Assembly: GCA_003116995.1 (NCBI GenBank)
Contig: BDSL01000067.1
Coordinates: 124,001 to 188,000 of the forward strand
Length of the DNA stretch: 64,000 nt
Origin: Yamagishiella unicocca
Lineage: Eukaryota > Chlorophyta > Chlorophyceae > Chlamydomonadales > Volvocaceae
Reading direction: 5' to 3'
In this document: in pieces, positions 1-12,083 of the stretch
Numbering within the stretch: position 1 is the first letter of the stretch
Layout: each line of letters begins with the position of its first letter
Position numbers and translations under genes: made by a program
The notes under the pieces: generated by a model
What the model was told of the DNA's origin: nothing
Seen by the model: the letters and a program-made list of their open reading frames with translations, nothing else
Databases searched by the model: none

Positions 1-1165
1 AAGCTCCAGTGCGGTGGCAGGAGGGTAAGTCTTGCGACTTCGCCCCTTTCTCGCCTCTTACGTTTGGTGCCTACTCCCGACGCGTGGGAGAGGACCCGGG
101 GCACGTCTGATCTGTCGTCAGGAGCTGAAGCTAGAGGGCGCACATCCTAACCACAGAGTTGCGGTGCGATGTGTAATGCATGTGGAGACCTGGGGACTTC
201 ATTGTTGGCAGCGAACTAGGTGATACCATACCCTAATACGGCTGCATGTGGATATGGGCTACACCGTGTTACGCTGGTGGCGGTGGTGGTAGCGGTGGTG
301 GTGGTGGCGGTCCGCCATCGAGGGGAACAGCTTTGCGCACGTGGCTGCTTGACGCCGAGATGGTGCTGGATGCACATTTAGGGAGTGGGCGGCACCGGAG
401 AGGGCGAGGTTGCAAGTGGGGTATGGTGTATGTCCATCTCGCAAGGCATCAGCATTTCGTTGATAGGTATTCGTAAGACGAGATGTGGAGCACCGGTACC
501 TTAAGCTGTGTTGTTGGTGAAAAGTTGTAGGCGGAAAGGCGGAAATTCAGGACAGATGAACCGAGGAGCGTCTCTCGCCCAATGTGGTGAGTAAATAAAG
601 CACGACACGGTTAACGGTCAGATCGCCGATATGGGCCTGACGGGGGCCCTGGCCTTAAGCAAGTGTTTTTGTATTTTTACGCGCATGACTGTCATGTGTA
701 AGCTATGATTCAAGGGAGATTCATACACCGATCGAGCAAGTCCTACCTGACAAGCATGGCATGAATGAAGCCGAGGCTTGCAGGCCTGCTGTGGGAGGGG
801 AGGGGACAGCCTGGCCCGTGGGACGCAGGGACGGATGTCCGTCAACGCTATTATAGCAACGTAACCACGACTTACCATAAAGCATTGCATCGAATTAACC
901 GAAACTTGTGCAATAACGCATGGGAATTAGGTTGTTGCGACAAATTGTGTCGTAGGTACAGTGGCATGACATGAAGCGCGCGCTTGACCATGATACTACC
1001 ATACTGTAAATGCAACCCTAAGCTTAGGCCTCACATCTTTAATATACCTGTGCCTAAGGCTTCTATACCGAACCTGTCTGCGTTCTCCTTCCAGCAGATC
1101 TGCTGAATTTCGCAGCGACCTCCAAAGCACCGCCGCTCTGCGGCGTGGCCACAACCTAGGGCAAT
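1..1165. other. Region upstream of RPT1, no supported gene
   Basis: No reading frame here looks like a protein. A GGT/GGC-rich stretch lies near 275-318. TGTAA occurs on the plus strand at 697-701 and 1005-1009, which would suit the 3' end of a plus-strand gene lying left of the window. An AT-rich TTTAATATA stretch near 1038-1046 and a CTTCCAGCAG sequence near 1090-1099 lie before the RPT1 start. The first could be a core promoter and the second the acceptor of a 5'UTR intron; both are guesses. Confidence 0.4.
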
Positions 1166-2446
1166 ATGCCGGACGATAAGCACGTAGACCCGGATAAGGA
1201 TGCCCCTATCAAGGCATTAGACGAGACTGATATCGCGTTTCTTAAGAATTATGGCCTTGGCCCCTACGCTCCGCCAATTAAGAAGGCAGAGCAGGACGTT
1301 AAGGATATCCTCAAGCGCATTAACGATGTGTGCGGCGTGAAGGAGTCAGATACCGGCCTGGCGCCCCCGTCGCGTTGGGACCTGGTTTCGGACAAGCAAA
1401 TGCAGCAGGAGGAACAGCCGCTGCAAGTGGCACGCTGCACCAAGATCATCAACCCCGGTACCGACGAGGCGAAATATGTCATCAACGTCAAGCAGATCGC
1501 CAAGTTTGTAGTGGGGCTGGGTGACAAGGTGGCCCCCACGGACATCGAGGAGGGCATGCGCGTGGGAGTGGACCGCAACAAGTATCAGATCCAGATCCCC
1601 CTGCCTCCAAAGATCGACCCCTCTGTCACCATGATGACTGTGGAGGAGAAGCCAGACATTACCTACAGCGACATTGGCGGTTCCAAGGAGCAGATGGAGA
1701 AGATGCGCGAGGTGGTTGAGCTGCCCATGCTGCATCCCGAGAAGTTCGTGCAGCTGGGTATCGACCCGCCCAAGGGTGTGCTGATGTATGGGCCGCCGGG
1801 CACGGGCAAGACGCTGCTGGCACGTGCCGTTGCCAACCGTACTGACGCGTGCTTCATCCGCGTCATTGGCAGCGAGCTGGTGCAGAAGTACGTTGGCGAA
1901 GGCGCGCGGATGGTCCGCGAGCTTTTCCAGATGGCACGGTCTAAGAAGGCGTGCATCGTCTTCTTCGACGAGGTGGATGCCATTGGCGGTGCACGCTTCG
2001 ATGACGGCGCGGGCGGCGACAACGAGGTGCAGCGGACTATGTTGGAAATTGTAAACCAGCTGGACGGCTTCGATGCGCGCGGCAACGTCAAGGTGCTCAT
2101 GGCCACCAACCGGCCCGACACGCTCGACCCGGCTCTCCTGCGGCCCGGGCGTCTGGACCGCAAGGTTGAGTTCGGCCTGCCGGACCTGGCCAGCCGCACG
2201 CAGATCTTCCAGATCCACACGCGCACCATGAACTGCGAGCGTGACATCCGCTTCGAGCTGCTGGCGCGCCTCTGCCCCAACAGCACTGGCGCCGACATCC
2301 GGAGTGTATGTACGGAGGCGGGCATGTACGCCATTCGCGCGCGCCGGAAAACCGTAACCGAGAAGGACTTCCTGGAGGCTGTCAACAAGGTCATCAAGGG
2401 TTACCAGAAGTTCAGCGCCACGCCCAAGTACATGATCTTTAACTAG
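1166..2446 (+). CDS. RPT1: 26S proteasome regulatory ATPase subunit RPT1 (PSMC2/S7)
   Basis: This encodes a 426-residue AAA ATPase of the proteasome 19S base, which unfolds ubiquitinated substrates and feeds them into the 20S core in cytosol and nucleus. An N-terminal helix and OB-fold region precede the AAA module. The Walker A motif GPPGTGKT lies near residue 210, Walker B reads [12 protein letters not shown] near 267-278, and the second region of homology reads [21 protein letters not shown] near 312-332. The C-terminal [11 protein letters not shown] resembles the RPT1 tail of animals and plants. Length fits the family (about 425-433). The start is the first ATG of the conserved N-terminus [14 protein letters not shown]. 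Unlike every other confidently identified gene in the window, the coding region has no intron. I saw no TGTAA signal between the stop and about 3530, so its 3' end is undefined. Identity is very secure. Confidence 0.97.
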   Translation: MPDDKHVDPDKDAPIKALDETDIAFLKNYGLGPYAPPIKKAEQDVKDILKRINDVCGVKESDTGLAPPSRWDLVSDKQMQQEEQPLQVARCTKIINPGTDEAKYVINVKQIAKFVVGLGDKVAPTDIEEGMRVGVDRNKYQIQIPLPPKIDPSVTMMTVEEKPDITYSDIGGSKEQMEKMREVVELPMLHPEKFVQLGIDPPKGVLMYGPPGTGKTLLARAVANRTDACFIRVIGSELVQKYVGEGARMVRELFQMARSKKACIVFFDEVDAIGGARFDDGAGGDNEVQRTMLEIVNQLDGFDARGNVKVLMATNRPDTLDPALLRPGRLDRKVEFGLPDLASRTQIFQIHTRTMNCERDIRFELLARLCPNSTGADIRSVCTEAGMYAIRARRKTVTEKDFLEAVNKVIKGYQKFSATPKYMIFN

Positions 2447-3812
2447 GCAGAAGCACGCGGGGTGCTGTAGCGGCTGCCGGTGTGCGGGCAAACAGTGGCG
2501 TTCAGCGCCGCAGAGGGAGCTTCGAACCGATGATGAGAATGGTGGCATGGGAGGGGCATGGCGGGCGCGTGATGCGGTGGAGCGGCCGAAGTAGGTGTGT
2601 TGCATGCGCAGGGTATTGGGAGGGGTTTGCTTCTAGGATGAAGCGTCGCAATGGTTGTACCGGCGATGGATTCAGTTGGTCGCCGGGCTGGTAGTGGAGT
2701 CAGCGCAGTCGCAGGAAAGGGGATGCAGGACAGGCAAGGGTTTTAGCCATGACTTGCACGGAACCCTACCGCGTACAGTACCTAACGGCTATGTGCGGTT
2801 TGGCTGCTTGTTCGACTGAGGAGTGCCGCGCCTCTATTCGACCCTAATGACGGTAGCGGCGGCGCAGTTCAATCGGTCGGATGTACGAGCCGCACGAGCT
2901 GTGTACGACAATGCTGTGGGCTCCGACAACCTGTACACTACGTTTGCATGGCGGTCAGGATTGCGATCAGGTGGACTTTAAGCTGCTTGCTGTTGCTTGT
3001 CCCATTCCTCGCTGCAATCACGGTGCGCTGCCAAAACGAGGAGCCGCGAGGTCATCCCAACGTGCCACTTTCATGTTAACTCTGAGCGGACGGACAGTGT
3101 CAAGGCTCTTATGACAAATTAACAACGTCTGATCGTTTGAAGCTTCAAGGCCAACACCGTATGCACTGTCTGCAACATAGATTTTCACCAACTCCTCCTT
3201 TGTCTGCCCACGTGACGTGAACTGGACTTAATAGACTGGCAGATAGGGCAGCTCACGCAGGGTCATGCGTCCTCTTCAGTGCGCAAGAGCAACCACCGAT
3301 GCACGTACCACTCTCCATCAAATAAATGAAGAAACGTCATCATCATTGACAAGCATGAGAAGCGCACATCACTAGCTCAGCATGGCTTGAAACTCCGAGC
3401 TCTAAGAGAATGCACTCCCTCGCAACACTCCCGACTCTAACCAGAGACGTGCCCTTGCACTCCGGAGACCGATCATAACCGTCAGCTGCGAGACCTCTCC
3501 TTCCACGCCACCTTCCCCTGGCCACAGCGTCCTTACACGCCGCATCAAAGAAGTCCTCTCATGCATTTGTACACCTCCTATACCTTGTATTTGGCGCTTT
3601 GACACTCCTCCTCCCACAAAATTCACTCTTCAACCGGCAGTTCCAAGAGCTCCCAACGCCAACTGCAACGAAGCAGCTGCAGCTGCGCCCCAAGCAGTAC
3701 CCCCCCGATCAACTGCGAATAATAGACATCAACAGCGGGCTAGTGCTCCAGCCCGCTAGCTGGTAGAGCCGCCCAGCCAGTCAACCGCTTACACCACATC
3801 CGGCGCTTTTCC
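2447..3812. other. Convergent intergenic region RPT1 / VTE3
   Basis: This stretch lies between two convergent genes and should hold both 3'UTRs. Short open frames here show no recognisable protein. The VTE3 side carries candidate minus-strand poly(A) signals. Confidence 0.5.
3533..3537 (-). terminator. Candidate poly(A) signal TGTAA for VTE3
   Basis: TTACA on the plus strand reads TGTAA on the minus strand, about 280 nt downstream of the VTE3 stop. TGTAA is the standard chlorophyte poly(A) signal. Another copy lies only about 21 nt after the stop (3789-3793). Confidence 0.4.
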
Positions 3813-6800
3813 TTACATGGCCCAGTTCTTGGGCCACACCAGGTTCTTAAGGTACATGTAGACCGGCACGCAGAAGTAGTAGAAGCCCGCCGTGGTGCCG
3901 AGGATGAGGCGCAGCACGAAGGACAGCGGGTTCGAGTTCATCGTGCCGCTGGCCTCGACCTTGGGGCCCATCACCAGTGGGGACTCACCAGCCTGGTGGA
4001 GGGGGAGGGCGCAGGCGTGATGGTGGCGGCTGGTATATAAAAGGGGGGGGGGTCAAGCGGGTGGGCGGCTCCGTAACGGGGACGCGAGGCTCCACGGACA
4101 GCAGCAAACCAGATGTACGGTGGGGATGCTTGGGGAAGAAAACGATACACGTTTGGCAACCCAGCTTGCCGCAGTCCATTGCACCACATCCTAACCAGGC
4201 CGGGGGAACGTGGTTGGTTGTTTCGCAGGCTGTCAGACCGGGAGATGGTATTGCCGTGCACTAGGACTACCGGCGGCCCACGCGCGCGTACTCAGCAGTT
4301 CGTGGCATGCTCGTGACGGCGTTAGCGCGACCCAGTCAGACGGCGTTACCAGTGACTCCGTCTCCCGGTTAACGTTCATAAACGCGAATCATTTCTGTCG
4401 TCGTTTCTGTAATTCTGTCACCGGGCTAACCGCCGGTGTCCAGCTATGTGCAACGCACTTAGCCGCTACTTAGGCCAAACCACGCCATGACAGTTCATCC
4501 TTTTCCCCTTGGATCCGGTTCACAGCGGCCTCACACGCCGCACCTGCGGCCCGAAGACCTTCCCCCCCCTCGCATTTAGCTTCCTCAGCCATGTTCTCCA
4601 GCATGCAACCCGAAACGTCTGTCCTAAACGGTTTTCCTTTCGTACACGGGTTTTCCTTGCGCAGCCCCCACACCCACCTTGGGCTTCACGCCTGTGACGC
4701 TGCAGCCCATGATGAGGCCGTGGCGCCTGACCCCGCGGTACCATTTGGGCCCGATGCGGGTGACCTTGACGTCGACGAAACCCGCCTTGGTGAACCACTG
4801 CGCGATCCAAGAAGGTGACACGGCGAGGTCATTGCGGGTCAAACGAAATACACGACGTAACGGCATTGTGACACCGTCTGGATCCCCTCCCTGTGCACAC
4901 GAGGTTGGATAACGGACTCCGCAGCCGCGGGCGCAACCCGGGGCATTATTGCTTCCTTCCCCCTCCAGGGCTTTGCGGATCCGTTGCTTTCCGTTAGCGC
5001 CCTTCCCTCCTCGTGGAGGCCGGCAATGCTGTGGTGGGGTTCCGCCTCGCGGCTTCTGCGCACCCCGTGGGCGCCCCTGCACCCCAATCACGGCATCACT
5101 CCACGAGCTAACATCGCCACACCCTTCCCGAAATGCACTAGGGAGTGCAGGACTGATGGCGCGGGTCGACACGAAGCGCTCGCAGCCCCGTTGAATGGCA
5201 TGTGGCCCCAGACCGTTACGGTGAGCCGCCTGCCGCCAGCAGACCGCGGTGTAACCGGCCATTCTTGGCGGCTCTGGCTCTGCCACGGAAGTGTAACCGG
5301 CCATTCCTGGCGGCTCTTGCTCTGCTACGGAAGTGTAACCGGCCATCCCTGGCGGCTCTGGCTCTGCTACGGAAGTGTAACCTGGCCATTCCTTGTCTCC
5401 CTATCCATCCAGGCGTCGACCGAACAGCCCCCTGGCCTCGTTGCCAGTCGCAACTTCGCCAATTCGATGTTTACTGTTTAAGCCGTGTGCGTGGTACCGA
5501 GATCACCGCGACCGCAATCGCCCATGCCGTGTTTGCCGGTGAAGACGGGCATACGAGTCTGTGCGCCTCCCCATACCCTTGTGCGAGGGCGCTCATCATC
5601 TCTCATCGGGATTTCCCCTTCCAGAGCTTAACGTATGCCACTTGCCAAAACTCATCCGCTTCTTCCCAAGTGTGCAATTTCCCCTTACTCGTTGACGCCT
5701 GTTGCCTATGATGCCCTTATGCCTCATCTATGCCTGATGGCTGATGAGTGGACGGCTCACGCCCCGCGCGCCTCTTCCCCCCAACCCGACCCAAAGCACG
5801 TACCTCGATGTACTCCTCCTCCTTCGGAAACAGCATCCACACCTGCCGGCACCAGGGAAGGTACATTGGCGGCGGGTCTCAGAAAGGAAGAACCAGAGAG
5901 TAGCTGCGGGCGACCCTGCTGCAGCAGCTTGCCCTACCCTACGACGAGCGGGTTGTGGTATGCCCCACATCGAGCGCTCCTTACGACATCACGTTGCGCT
6001 TTTAGACGCAAGCGTCTAGCAGACCAGAATGGCTCCGGCCTCTGGGTCCTGGTGAGCTTAAATCGCCCGGACCACATCACAGAGCGCAGGGCGACACGTC
6101 GTACAGTGTATTGTGCCGTGCAACAAGGCACCTACATTGGCGCTAAACTGATCATGCCGTAATGCCAATTGCACGCGACCATGGGTGCTCGTTTCCGCTG
6201 CCGGTCAGGTCTGATGACATCGGGAGGTCTTTGACGCAACGCCGCGCGGCAATGCGAAGACCGCACTGGCCTCAGCAGTCATCACCTACTCGGCAACGGC
6301 TTCTTAATTTTGTTGAGTTTGCGCCAGATCCAGCAATGTGCCGCCCCTACCTGCTAGCACCTTCGTTCGAATTATGTGTCCACAGCAACTAGAGTTCCGC
6401 ACACGGAGGCAACTCTGCCCGTTACCCCAATCTTACGAAGGCCCAAACTTTCCAGACACACGATGAGGACTGCCGTACCCATTAACGAATTGGGACATGG
6501 TTCTTTCGTCTCGCCCCTCTCTGTTTGCTGCGCTTTCCTGAGTAACTCACGTCGGCGAAGAAGCGTGAAAGCCAGAAGGTGGGGTGCACGGGGCCGATCA
6601 TGCAGGCGATGCCGCCCTCCTTAATAACACGGTACGCCTCCTTGATACCCCGCTGCGGCTCCGGCCAGTACTCGATGCTGCCAGCTGATACGTAGCGGTC
6701 AAAGGCGTCGGTGGGAAAAGGAAGGTCCTCGGCATCGCCCTGCACGGAAGACCACCATGTCGGAGTCGAGGACGCGTAGCCAGGACAGAATGCACGTCGT

Positions 6801-7520
6801 GTAGCTTAGCAGGGTACCTGTCAAATCTGTGCGCCGTCCGCTTCGCCCACTCAACGTGCAAACAATAAGGATGGTAACCCCCCATCAACGCACACACCTC
6901 GAGGATGGTGACCCCCTTCAAGGCCGGCTTTGCTTTTGCCTTTGCCAGCTGGTGCGGGGACTGGTCCATCAGCGTCACCTGTTCCCGATGAATATAACAT
7001 CGTGAGCCGCTGAGAGGAGTTGTGAGGCGCCAAGAGCAAAAACACGACGCTTACATTCTCGGGCGCGATCGCCTTCACGACTCCCAAGGTGCAGAAGCCC
7101 GTGCCACCGCCCACGTCAACGACCTTGAGATTTGGATTGTCTAGCTTAGCTGGAACCAGGGCTTCTGCGCAATGCATGTCGTCCGGACAGGTGTCGCGAT
7201 GTTGACGAAACGCTGATGAGTCGCGCAAACGGGCGCCTACCTTCGCGCATATCTTCCGTCCAGTGTCCGGGGTTCACAATGTGGTCATAGACTTGACTTA
7301 GACCCGCATAGAACCAGTATGCCTCATTCTTGTGCTGGATGAGGCGAGGTGCCGTTACGTCGCGGCTGTATGTCTCGGCTGCTGACCTTTTCACAAGCAA
7401 GCGTTGCGATGAGAGGTTTGTGCGGTGCAGCAAATTGCGGCCAACCGGCAAAGCTGAGCGGAAACGGCTGCAGCTGGCCTGAGGCCGCTGGCCAACCGCC
7501 TGCAAGTTTGCCGCCAACAT
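3813..7520 (-). CDS. VTE3: MPBQ/MSBQ methyltransferase, chloroplast inner envelope (VTE3/APG1-like)
   Basis: The product methylates 2-methyl-6-phytyl- and 2-methyl-6-solanesyl-benzoquinol with S-adenosylmethionine, a step in tocopherol and plastoquinone synthesis at the plastid inner envelope. Exons on the minus strand, 5' to 3': 7520-7241, 7164-7055, 6978-6898, 6739-6551, 5842-5804, 4797-4678 and 3992-3813. They sum to 999 nt, 332 residues, close to the 338 of Arabidopsis as I recall it. A Ser/Arg-rich N-terminus (about 1-55) looks like a transit peptide, then comes RLIQHKNEAYWFY. The SAM-binding VVDVGGGTGF is near residue 108, followed by DQSPHQLAKAK, GDAEDLPFPTD and RIGPKWYRGVRRHGLIMGCS. 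A C-terminal hydrophobic segment (about 302-325) is the membrane anchor. All junctions are GT-AG and keep frame, including a 39-nt microexon (5804-5842). The intron at 3993-4677 holds a dispersed repeat. Confidence 0.95.
4549..4664 (-). repeat. Dispersed intronic repeat, family 1 copy in VTE3
   Basis: On the minus strand this reads GCAAGGAAAACCCGTGTACG, then an AAACCGTTTAGGACAGACG block, then a GCATGCTGGAGAACATGG-like block and AGGAAGCTAAA. It starts about 13 nt after the splice donor at 4677. The same blocks recur in introns of four other genes of the window, always in the host's sense direction. Confidence 0.85.
5249..5388. repeat. Tandem repeat, 42-bp unit, about 3.3 copies, in a VTE3 intron
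   Basis: Units begin GTGTAACCGGCCATTC and continue through TGGCGGCTCTGGCTCTG to CTACGGAA, differing by one or two bases. The array sits in the intron 4798-5803 and explains the repetitive open frames there. Confidence 0.9.
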
Positions 7521-7679
7521 GTTTGGCAGGCTCCTAAGGATATATTAATTTAGTTAAATGGATGATCAGGCTTGTGGCCGGAATTCGCAAGTCCCAACAC
7601 CTGCAACATGCCACGTACTAGGGTACGACACACAGGGTTACCATTAGCGCACTAGGGCAATCGGAGCAATTGACTGGCA

Positions 7680-7684
7680 TTACA
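7680..7684 (-). terminator. Candidate minus-strand poly(A) signal TGTAA
   Basis: TTACA on the plus strand lies about 740 nt downstream of the open frame ending at 8424 and about 160 nt upstream of the VTE3 start. It could end the transcript of that unidentified minus-strand gene. Confidence 0.25.
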
Positions 7685-8423
7685 ATAATTCCTCTGTACG
7701 TGATGAGAAATGGGTCAATAACTTCGGGCATCATGCCTAGCAGAGCGTTTTGCTGGCGGTGCACCAAAGAAACCACTGCGTTCTTGCGATTGCACATGGG
7801 GCCGGGACAAGAACAGAGGGACAGGGTCCGCAGTACGAGCTTACATGAAAAAGAATTGCTTCCGGCAGTACGGTCCATGCACGTGCCTTCCTATACACCG
7901 CTGCGCTAGGACACCTGTCGTCACCACTCCCGCTGCCTTCCTCATGACCTATGGCACCTACCTCGCTAGCACTGCTCCTCCCCTCTCTGCAGAAAGGGAG
8001 CGAGGGGGTGAGCAAAGCAGTGCATATGCATGCCACCTCATATGCATGCCACCTAATCCCGCGCAAAGCAGTCCACTTCACCGTGCTCCGGTCGGTGCCC
8101 CTGCACCGCGCTGCATGTACTCCTGCCCCGTACCATGGCTAAGGGTAAGTAGTCGCAAAAAGTAACCGCTGCTATGTTCACACATGGCACGCCCGTGCCA
8201 TGTGACATATGTAATTGTCTTTCCGCCTCCGAAGATGTCAAGGAAATGTCAGCTCTTCCGCAAGAGAATGCCAGCTCTTCCGCACGCCCGCGGGCTCCAA
8301 TCCTAACGCGCCCGCCGCACCAGATATGTGACTCGCGGCCCCAGCCGACCCCAGATCACCACTGCCCCCGGCTCCCAGCCGCACGCGCGGCAATATCCCG
8401 CCAACGACTAGCAATGCGAGCCT

Positions 8424-8930
8424 TCACGGCGCGAAAAGGTTGAGCTTATCCAAGTTATATCGCGCAAGGAACTTCTTATTCGCCGACGCAGGTCGCGCCG
8501 AGCGTGGCCGCAGGACATCATTAGACGCCGCCCTCCTGTTCTCTTCTTTTATCCGCTCTTGTACGTCCTCACCTAGGAGCTGTGTGGACAGCGTGCCGGA
8601 CCCTGCCACACCCCAGGGGGACAGCTCCCCGCTGCTGCCCGGCGTCCCAACACCTGGCGCCGCAACACCCGAACTGCGCGGCCGCAACGGACCCACGGTT
8701 ACGGTGCCTATGACGACCCCGTGGTGGCCTCCGGGACTTGGTGCCCGGAGAGGTCGGAGTGACCCAGCCAACGGAATCGGATGTGCTGCCAACCCGCTCG
8801 TCCCCGGCGGCCCGGACGTCGTACTTTGCGAGGAGGAGCGAAGGGGTTCCGGATGATATGCCGCAGCGGTGCTGCCCGGAGCCGCTCGCCCGGGAGCCCA
8901 CGGCCCATCGCCTGCGACTCCAGCGCTCAT
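8424..8930 (-). CDS. Unidentified protein, possible last exon
   Basis: An open frame of about 168 codons on the minus strand, which I do not recognise. The first 110 residues are Pro/Gly/Ser-rich low complexity. The C-terminus is more protein-like: charged VQERIKEENRR followed by an RPRSARPASANKKFLARYNL-type basic tail ending in NLFAP. The frame stays open upstream of the first ATG, so this may be the terminal exon of a longer gene between VTE3 and the ankyrin gene; no confident upstream exon was found. A minus-strand TGTAA lies at 7680-7684. It could also be a chance frame in GC-rich DNA. Confidence 0.35.
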   Translation of the reverse strand: MSAGVAGDGPWAPGRAAPGSTAAAYHPEPLRSSSQSTTSGPPGTSGLAAHPIPLAGSLRPLRAPSPGGHHGVVIGTVTVGPLRPRSSGVAAPGVGTPGSSGELSPWGVAGSGTLSTQLLGEDVQERIKEENRRAASNDVLRPRSARPASANKKFLARYNLDKLNLFAP

Positions 8931-10378
8931 GCCCTGCGCTTCATAGGGCCAAAGGGCCGTGGCATTACGAAAGTGCTGTTAGCCCGACAGCGTGAATAAC
9001 TTGGTGACATGGGACAAGACGGCGACCACAGATAGCAATGCGACCTTCAGCTATGAGTATGCGTTCCGGCGCTTGCACTTCAGCCGGTCACATTTCGTGT
9101 CCTAAGAACCGTCCTGGAAATCTCGTACAGCCACGCACGTTATGTGAACGGAAACCGCAATAACGCATCGACTTGATCCACCCTATCCAATGTCGTTGGT
9201 TAGCGTCAACACGCCCGCCCCCACTGACCCAGATCGCTTGTCACCTGGCACTTTGTGGCACATCCCAACCCTGCCCATGTGCAGTTCGGCAAGATGTGAC
9301 TCACTGTGTACGGGTTGGTCCCCGTCTCGCCCAGGGCCGTCTGGATGAAACCCGAGTCGTCCACAGTTTCGCCAGCAGCGGGGCGCGGAACCGTGAAGCT
9401 GCCGACGGGACTGGGGAATCCGTCATGCGCGGCCTTCCTGCAGTGTCGTGCGAGACAGCAACGGCTTGAACCGTCAGTGAAGGAATCATTGCGCTATGAA
9501 AGTATCACAAGTAACAGCTCGGCGTGCAAGGGCGCCTTCATAAGGACATCCCATATCGGGCCCTAACCCTTCCTCTTTGGGAAATGGATTGTGCCTTCCT
9601 ACCATGCCATCCTGCGTTTTTAAGGGCAAAGGCCACCTACGGCACCACGAGATTTCCTTTGTCCCGACCATGCCAGGATGCAGTCTTTGCAAGCAGACAA
9701 TGGCACTTTCCAAACAAGCATCAACGACTAGAAGACTGCAGATATGAGACTCTTGGCCCCGTGCCGTAGACATGAAAAAACAATTATGAAATCTGCGTAT
9801 TGTGGCAAATTGCTGCATAACCTGTGGTTGTGGTGCATTTTGCGCAACACAAATGGATATAGCGTCCCAGTGAAAATACCCTTGCATCGTCCGAGGTGAC
9901 TCCGAGCGAGTTGTGGCCAAGCTGTATGTGTTTTTGAGTCGTTTGAGATCCACATCCGAAACACCACGCTATATGTGCTTTTGAGTTGTTCGAGATCCAC
10001 ATCCGATACCCCAACCCAACCGACTCCAATCGAACGTCCCCTTCGACCTACTTGCTGGCACTAATCTGCAACGCCGCCAGGTTAGGAGCCACTGGCTTGC
10101 TCGGCGTGCCAGATGCTCCCGCCGCCGCATCCTTTGTCCTGTATAACGTGTAGGAAGGGCATCCGCAGTGAAGAACGACATAGGCAGCCATACTCGCATG
10201 GTTCGCAAGCAACAAGGAACGTACGAGTTGTCCTGTATCCATATGTGATCCGCACGCTATTCAAATAACGGACAATAGTGGTTTGCGCCTTGCCTACGTT
10301 TCCTTGTTGCCAACATCGGCTTGGCACCTCACACGACTCGCAACTCAACTGTCGAATTCTCGTTACGGCCCCGACCTC
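8931..10378. other. Intergenic stretch between the 8424 frame and the ankyrin gene
   Basis: No reading frame is recognisable. The main visible structure is a direct repeat near 9923-10003. The region should hold the 3'UTR of the ankyrin gene, but I saw no clear minus-strand TGTAA. Confidence 0.4.
9923..10003. repeat. Direct repeat, two copies of about 37 bp
   Basis: Two adjacent copies of a TATGTGTTTTTGAGTCGTTT-like block continuing GAGATCCACATCCGA, spaced about 46 bp apart with a few substitutions. The duplication generates repeated MDL(K/E)(R/Q)L starts in spurious minus-strand frames. Confidence 0.8.
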
Positions 10379-11564
10379 TTACTTGGAGGAAGAGCCTTTG
10401 GGGGCAGGTGAGTCTCCCTCAAAGCCCTGGAGGCTCTTGAGGATGTCGCGAGCCGCGTCCGTGATGCACAAGTCGATCGGCCGCTGGCTGTTCTTGTTGG
10501 GCAGCCGCTGCGACGAACCAATCTCGCAAAGCTTCTCGATTGTGCTGAGCTGGTTCATGAAGCATGCGAGGTGCAGCGCTGTGTTGCCATCTGAAGTCTC
10601 GCCATTGATGTTGGCACCCAGCTTGACGAGGGAAAGGGCGGCGTCCTTGCGGCCGTTGTAAGCCGCGCGGTGCAGCGGGGTCCAGCCCTTCTTATTGGGC
10701 TTATCGATGGGCGAGCCTTTGCGCGCCAGGAGCTCAATTACCTGATCGTTCGGAGACGGGGGCGGAAATAATGAAACGGATCGCGGCAACCCGATGCATC
10801 AGGTGGCATGGATATGGGGTGCGTTGCGTACCCAAGATGAACCGGAAGAGCAAACGAAAAGCCGGGAGCAGACCCAGGAGAAGGCGTGCGTTTGTGAATG
10901 TGTGTGTTGCATGCAACCCCATGCAGTAACAGAGTTGGACCCATTTGGGTTCTATAGTTAAGGTGTGTTGGAAAGTACCTCGCTGTGTCCCTTCGTTGCG
11001 GCCCAGTGGATCGGCAGGTCCCCCTCCACGTCCGCAGGCTTGGGGTCAGCGCGGGCCTTAAGGAGCACCTCGACAATGTCCGCGTGATCCTCAATGGAAG
11101 CGAGGTGCAGGGCTGTGACCTTAAAGTTGTCACCGGCGTCCACGTCCACGCGCTTCTTGACAAGAAACTGCGCAGGCATGGCAATGCGGCATGTCTCCAG
11201 TACTGCTCCGCCGGTCTGTGTCGTGACGCATTTGCATGGCAGAACCCACCTCCACGACTTCCAGCTCGCCGTTCTCGCAGGCTACATGCAGTGGCATCAT
11301 CCCAAGTACGTCCTCCCGGGACTGAAGGGTGACGCTTTCCGGATTGCCCTACACCATAGGAGGACACTTTGTAAGCTATTTGATGCCAGCAGTCCCAATC
11401 TGAATGCAACACAACAGCGGCAGGGAAACTGGTTATCGTCGCGGACTCACCACCGCCATCCCTTCCCGGACGAAGTGCTCCAGCAACTTGATATCACCCG
11501 TCTCCGCCGCATAGTGGACGGTGTTGGGCTTTGAACGAGTCTTGGCTCTGACCTCAACGCTCAT
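10379..11564 (-). CDS. Small ankyrin-repeat protein
   Basis: Minus-strand exons 11564-11451, 11321-11250, 11167-10979 and 10741-10379 are all phase 0 with GT-AG boundaries and give 245 residues. The protein is almost entirely ankyrin repeats: TVHYAAETGDIKLLEHFV near the start, then MPLHVACENGELEVVE, TALHLASIEDHADIVEVLL, LPIHWAATKGHSE, WTPLHRAAYNGRKDAALSL and TALHLACFMNQLSTIEKL. A short tail SPAPKGSSSK ends it. There is no signal peptide or membrane segment, so a cytosolic protein-binding adaptor is likely. The size resembles gankyrin (PSMD10), but ankyrin repeats alone do not prove orthology. Its start lies 519 bp from the divergent CFAP410 gene, so the two may share a promoter. Confidence 0.88.
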
Positions 11565-12083
11565 GGTGACTTCTAGCAGAACAGAGCACAGGCGTTCTCA
11601 GCTGGCTCTTAGCTATACTTAAGCGTATGACCCCGCCGCCAGGACTGTTCGCTCTTCAAACCGGCTTCTGTTGGTGATCTGACGTGTTCAGGGGTAGCAA
11701 CAGGTTTCTTTGAAGGACCGGCGAATGGCGCGTACCAGCCGCTCTGCCGCTCTGCCGCTCTCTAAGCCCTCCTCGCTAATCAGGCACGTCAGATTCACTT
11801 TCTGTAGTAAGTAACGGCAATTTAGTGTGTTGCTACTTGGAAATTGGGTTTGGCAGCCGGACCTTACTGTGGTACCGTGAGCCGTACGAATTTGCACTGC
11901 ATGGTTTTGTTGCCCCATATTCGATGTATCGTTCTACATTGTTTCATCCGCGACGGCCACTCCTCGAACCGTGAGGAGTGCGCATGTACGCTGGCTTTGC
12001 AGCTACGGTGCCTTAGTGTCTTGACGGTGCTTTTATCGTCTACGGTTTGCTTTTAGCTGTGTATAGTAACTTAGGAAGTCACC
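11565..12083. promoter_or_regulatory. Bidirectional promoter region, ankyrin gene / CFAP410
   Basis: These 519 bp separate the start codons of two divergent genes and contain no supported coding frame. Both 5'UTRs and both promoters must lie here. I could not assign a TATA element. Confidence 0.6.

Noticed and set aside
1346..2605. Minus-strand frame of 419 codons
   Set aside because: Shadow of RPT1. The plus strand encodes a full-length, motif-complete protein.
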